From contig NZ_CP121695.1 of assembly GCF_029761915.1 (NCBI RefSeq), positions 6,601,501 through 6,665,500 of the forward strand: a DNA stretch of 64,000 nt, given 5' to 3'. Every line of letters starts with the position of its first letter. Position 1 is the stretch's first letter. This DNA comes from Bradyrhizobium sp. CB1650. GTDB lineage: Bacteria; Pseudomonadota; Alphaproteobacteria; Rhizobiales; Xanthobacteraceae. Below are positions 61,183-64,000 of this stretch, piece by piece. The notes beneath the pieces are model-generated. The model made no database searches, was not told where the DNA came from, and was given only the letters and a program-made list of their open reading frames with translations. Both the position numbers and the translations under genes were made by a program.

Positions 61183-61968
61183 TTATTTTCCTTCGAACAC
61201 CAGCGTCGGCGGCTCGATGTCCTTGTTGAAGGCGTCCGCCGTGTTGGCAAAGCCGCGCTGAGCGTCGGCACCGTTGTAGAGCTCCATCGCGACGTCGAGC
61301 ATCACGGTGTCAGCGGCAGCGACGCCTCCGCTCGACCATGCCTTGAGCAGGGTGCGGGTAGCGGCATAGGACCTGGTCGGCCCGGTCGCGAGCTGATTGA
61401 TCAGCGTATTCGCGGTTGCCGAGAGCTCGCTTTCGGGGACGACATGCGTCGCAATTCCGAGCGTGCCGGCTTCACGTCCGGAGATCGGCTCGCCCAGCAT
61501 CGCAAATCGCGAGGCCCGCGCACGTCCTGCGCGCTCTGCGATCCGTTGCAGAGCCCCGGCAATCGGCAGCATCGCAGTCGTGACCTCGACACAGCGTAGG
61601 ATCGCGTTATCGGCCGCGACCAGGAAATCGCAGGCCAGCGCCAGCTCGAAGCCGCCGCCGAATGCGATCCCCTGCACCACAGCAACCGTCGGGATCTTCA
61701 GCATCTCGATAGCGCGATAGGAGACATTGACGTCGGCAACGAAGGTCCGAAACCAGTTCACGTCCTTGCCCGGCCATTCGCGCACCTCGCCACCGAAGCT
61801 GAAATGCGGTCCCTCTGAGCGCACGACGAGCACACGGATATCGCTTTCGCTGGCCTGATGAACGGCCGCCCGCAAGGCTTCGCAGAAGCGGAGGTCGAGC
61901 CGGTTGAAGGGTGGATTGGCCAGAACGATATGTCCGACGGCGCCGTCTCGTTCAAATCGAATGCTCAT
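61183..61968 (-). CDS. Enoyl-CoA hydratase/isomerase-family protein
   Basis: A 261-residue crotonase. [19 protein letters not shown] starts the fold, [10 protein letters not shown] is the oxyanion/CoA loop, [26 protein letters not shown] follows, and Glu in [17 protein letters not shown] aligns with the second catalytic Glu. At the first catalytic Glu position (AGEKAQF type) this protein has Asp (AADNAIL), so hydration is possible but another crotonase reaction is not excluded. ATG 61968 has GAGGGA upstream at the right distance, unlike GTG 61974. Confidence 0.85.
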   Translation of the reverse strand: MSIRFERDGAVGHIVLANPPFNRLDLRFCEALRAAVHQASESDIRVLVVRSEGPHFSFGGEVREWPGKDVNWFRTFVADVNVSYRAIEMLKIPTVAVVQGIAFGGGFELALACDFLVAADNAILRCVEVTTAMLPIAGALQRIAERAGRARASRFAMLGEPISGREAGTLGIATHVVPESELSATANTLINQLATGPTRSYAATRTLLKAWSSGGVAAADTVMLDVAMELYNGADAQRGFANTADAFNKDIEPPTLVFEGK

Positions 61969-62017
61969 GATCACGTTCCCTCTTGTGTTGACGTCAGGCC
62001 GGACGTCGATTGCTGGA

Positions 62018-63739
62018 CTAAGGAATGATCGGCAGCAGCAGATGCGACGGCCGCTCGGCGTCGCGATAGATCCTGTGCGTCACCGTCTTGCTGCTGCAGA
62101 CGTGGTACGGGATGTACTCGACGTTCGTCATCGCTCCGGTGCCGGTCGGAACGTCCATCGACGTGATGTCGAGGCAGATCCGGTGGCCCGCCTTGAACTG
62201 GTTGGCGGTGGCGAGGATCTCGACCTTGTATTCGACCACCTCGCCGGGCTTGACGGGAGTGATCGCGTCCTGCGTCAGCTTGTGGAACGGCGCCCAGGGC
62301 TTCGAGCGCTTCTCGTCGAGCGCGCGATAGGAGGCCTTCAGCCAGCCTCGGGTCAGCTCCCGCTCCGGCAGGGAGGACGGGACATCCCGCTCCCCTTCAC
62401 GCGCGGTCCGAACCGAGACGTCGGGGCCGACGTCCTTGAGCACGATGATCCAGTTGGTGTCGTCCTGATCGATCGCTGCGTAGAAGGTGAGGCAGATCGG
62501 GCCGGCAATGGTGATGTCATGCGGCAGCGGCTCGGTCATGTAGCGCAGGCGCTCGACCTTGGTCGTCCGCGTCACCGGCATCTGCGTGAAGACGTCGGGT
62601 TCGCGCGCAGCAGCGCCAAGCTCGGCGGCGGGGCGCGGCGGTTCGGTCGTGAGCCCTTCCCAGTGCGACAGATAGTATTTCGTCCACTGGGTCTCCGGCA
62701 GCGGCCAGTCCACTCCGGTTCGCCACTCATTGGCGCCCATCAGCCAGTAGCGCACCGGTGGGTCGTTCATGATGCCGGTGTCCTGCCCTTTCAGCCAATG
62801 GTCGTACCAGCGAATGATCTCGTCGTGATACTGATGAAATGGTCGCTCGAGATGCGCCGGCCCGGTGAACAGCAGCTTCTTCGGCGCATCTACGTTCTGG
62901 AAATAGTGCTGCGCGCCGAGCCAGTGAAGCTTGTAGGTGTAGGCGTAGGCACCTGAGCCCGTATAGAACGGGATCTTGATCTTCTTGAAGATCTCCTCCG
63001 CGCGCTCGACCGTTCCGTCGAACTCCCAGGGATGCGTCATCATGAGATACATGATGAAGGTCCGCTGCCCCTTCTGCGTCAGGATATTGTAGAGATTGAT
63101 GTACTGCTTGAAGTCCGGATTCTGCATCGCCCGGCGCCACAGCTCTTCTTCCGCGGCGGGAAGCTCCGCAGGCCGGTCGCGCGATTCATGAACCGTGCTG
63201 AAGACGTCGAGCAGATACGGGAAGGTGTGCAGCACGCCGCCGGGATTGAAGTCGCGGAAGCCAAACATGCCGCCATATGCGCTGCAGGCGTCGTAAGGGA
63301 AGATGGCTTTCAATGCGGGATGCCCCTGGGCCGCCGCACGCCATTGCTCGCCGGCGTAGCCGGAGATGCCGACCATTCCGACCTTGCCGTTTGACCACGG
63401 CTGCTGCGTGATCCATTCGATCGTGTCGTAGTGGTCGGTATCCTCGTGGCCGTAATGTCCCTCGGATTTCGCTGATCCTCTCGGCTGCGTGATCACATGG
63501 ACATAGCCATTGGCGATGAAGCGCCGTGTGTCGCCCGCCTCGATCGGGCCGAACCAGAGCGGCGCGTGTGCCGGCTGCGGCGGCAGGATATCCGCAATGT
63601 CGGGCCCCTGGATATCCTTGTTGTGCAGCGCTGACGCGTACAGCACCGGGTATTTGCCGGGTGTGTCCGGACGATACACGTCGACGGCAAGGCGAGTGCC
63701 GTCTCTCATGGCAACGCTGATGTCGCGTTCCTCGATCAT
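62018..63739 (-). CDS. CocE/NonD-family hydrolase
   Basis: A 573-residue X-Pro dipeptidyl-peptidase-type hydrolase. The N-terminal alpha/beta domain starts MRDGTRLAVDVYRPDTPGKYPVLY, the nucleophile Ser is in MVGISGYAGEQW, and the C-terminal jelly-roll domain includes YPYHVCSSKTVTHRIYRDAERPSHLLLPIIP-type sequence. CocE members hydrolyse esters or amides of aromatic and other acids. It is first in the operon, so it may free the acid that the CoA ligase then activates. Confidence 0.87.
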   Translation of the reverse strand: MIEERDISVAMRDGTRLAVDVYRPDTPGKYPVLYASALHNKDIQGPDIADILPPQPAHAPLWFGPIEAGDTRRFIANGYVHVITQPRGSAKSEGHYGHEDTDHYDTIEWITQQPWSNGKVGMVGISGYAGEQWRAAAQGHPALKAIFPYDACSAYGGMFGFRDFNPGGVLHTFPYLLDVFSTVHESRDRPAELPAAEEELWRRAMQNPDFKQYINLYNILTQKGQRTFIMYLMMTHPWEFDGTVERAEEIFKKIKIPFYTGSGAYAYTYKLHWLGAQHYFQNVDAPKKLLFTGPAHLERPFHQYHDEIIRWYDHWLKGQDTGIMNDPPVRYWLMGANEWRTGVDWPLPETQWTKYYLSHWEGLTTEPPRPAAELGAAAREPDVFTQMPVTRTTKVERLRYMTEPLPHDITIAGPICLTFYAAIDQDDTNWIIVLKDVGPDVSVRTAREGERDVPSSLPERELTRGWLKASYRALDEKRSKPWAPFHKLTQDAITPVKPGEVVEYKVEILATANQFKAGHRICLDITSMDVPTGTGAMTNVEYIPYHVCSSKTVTHRIYRDAERPSHLLLPIIP

Positions 63740-63841
63740 CGTTTCATCCCAGCTGTTCGTGACGCTTTTGGTCGACGTATGACGCGGTTGGCGGAGTGAG
63801 GAGCAAACCCTCGATCCCGACGCGAAGAACTATGTCATTTA

Positions 63842-63859
63842 ACTTTACGATCGCAAAGT
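63842..63859. promoter_or_regulatory. 18-bp operator-like palindrome ACTTTACGATCGCAAAGT
   Basis: A palindrome with one mismatched pair, located 102 bp upstream of the CocE hydrolase start and ahead of the whole operon. The length and symmetry fit a TetR-family operator, and the operon's own TetR gene is at its far end (56050-56727). Confidence 0.55.
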
Positions 63860-64000
63860 ATAATGTTCATGATCTTGAGGCCGGCCGCAGGACGACGCGT
63901 TCTACCGACAGGACACTGGACGACGGTAGGCACCAGCGCGACAGGCTGTGGCGCGCACACACGGGACGTCCGCGTGTTCTTCGCGAAGCAAGTAGAGACT

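Noticed and set aside
1..64000. CRISPR arrays, rRNA genes, intact tRNA genes, riboswitches
   Set aside because: No spaced direct repeats, rRNA cores or complete tRNA cloverleaves were seen in a reading of both strands.

Overview
The window looks like chromosomal DNA of a high-GC alphaproteobacterium, most probably a Bradyrhizobium or close relative. That is an inference from codon usage and gene content: long high-GC ORFs, liv-type ABC transport, COG4705/COG4280 membrane proteins, an NrsF/ECF unit, OpgC and Ku remnants. There is no rRNA, intact tRNA, CRISPR array, transposase or integrase. The stretch is accessory in character: regulators, transporters and catabolic operons separated by gene debris.

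Layout. (1) 1-8.8 kb: a duplicated regulatory cassette, each copy a LysR gene facing a ~955-residue winged-helix/NB-ARC/TPR (STAND) regulator. The DNA-binding and ATPase halves of the two STAND genes are almost identical at DNA level, while the TPR halves have diverged. The first LysR copy is frameshifted, and a broken cupin gene lies in the second cassette. (2) 8.9-25.5 kb: an amino-compound utilisation region. It holds a HAD dehalogenase, a frameshifted glutamate dehydrogenase, a GlcD-type FAD oxidoreductase, the operon livG-livF-livK-livH-livM-amidohydrolase-CobW GTPase, a divergent PAS-LuxR regulator, a frameshifted GAF protein, gabD, a frameshifted csaA-like gene, gabT and an Lrp regulator. 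The genes together suggest uptake, hydrolysis, transamination, semialdehyde oxidation and nitrogen release. (3) 25.6-27.2 kb: a gene graveyard with an MFS N-terminus, an aminotransferase fragment, a Ku C-terminus and a tRNA-Ser 3' end. (4) 27.2-34.3 kb: a seven-gene catabolic operon (SDR, alpha/beta hydrolase, GST, SnoaL, PRISE-type SDR, SDR, MFS) with a divergent LysR. (5) 34.4-36.8 kb: more debris, a Tat-cupin and a CDF-like transporter. (6) 36.8-41.5 kb: a metal/redox-stress region with an ArsP-type permease, methyltransferase, Met-rich cytochrome c, small membrane proteins, and an NrsF anti-sigma with an N-terminally truncated ECF sigma. (7) 41.7-47.1 kb: Ku remnant, PRC-barrel protein, two-component system and two COG4705 paralogues around a secreted helical protein. 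(8) 47.1-55.3 kb: a tightly coupled operon of RND pump, adaptor, OpgC, COG4280, small membrane protein and MarR, with a divergent LysR. (9) 55.3-64 kb: a second tRNA-Ser 3' end, then a TetR-linked operon (CocE hydrolase, enoyl-CoA hydratase, acyl-CoA ligase, FAD monooxygenase, MFS) that probably degrades an ester or amide of an aromatic or acyl acid.

The most striking signals are the half-conserved, half-diverged STAND duplication; a ~70-bp near-symmetrical dyad between the response regulator and its divergent COG4705 gene; a promoter matching the sigmaF (ECF/NrsF) consensus; and a shared GACACTTAAGTGTC palindrome at both ends of the gab block. There are also two tRNA-Ser 3'-end remnants 29 kb apart, and many single-base deletions in otherwise well-conserved genes, which are either true decay or consensus errors.
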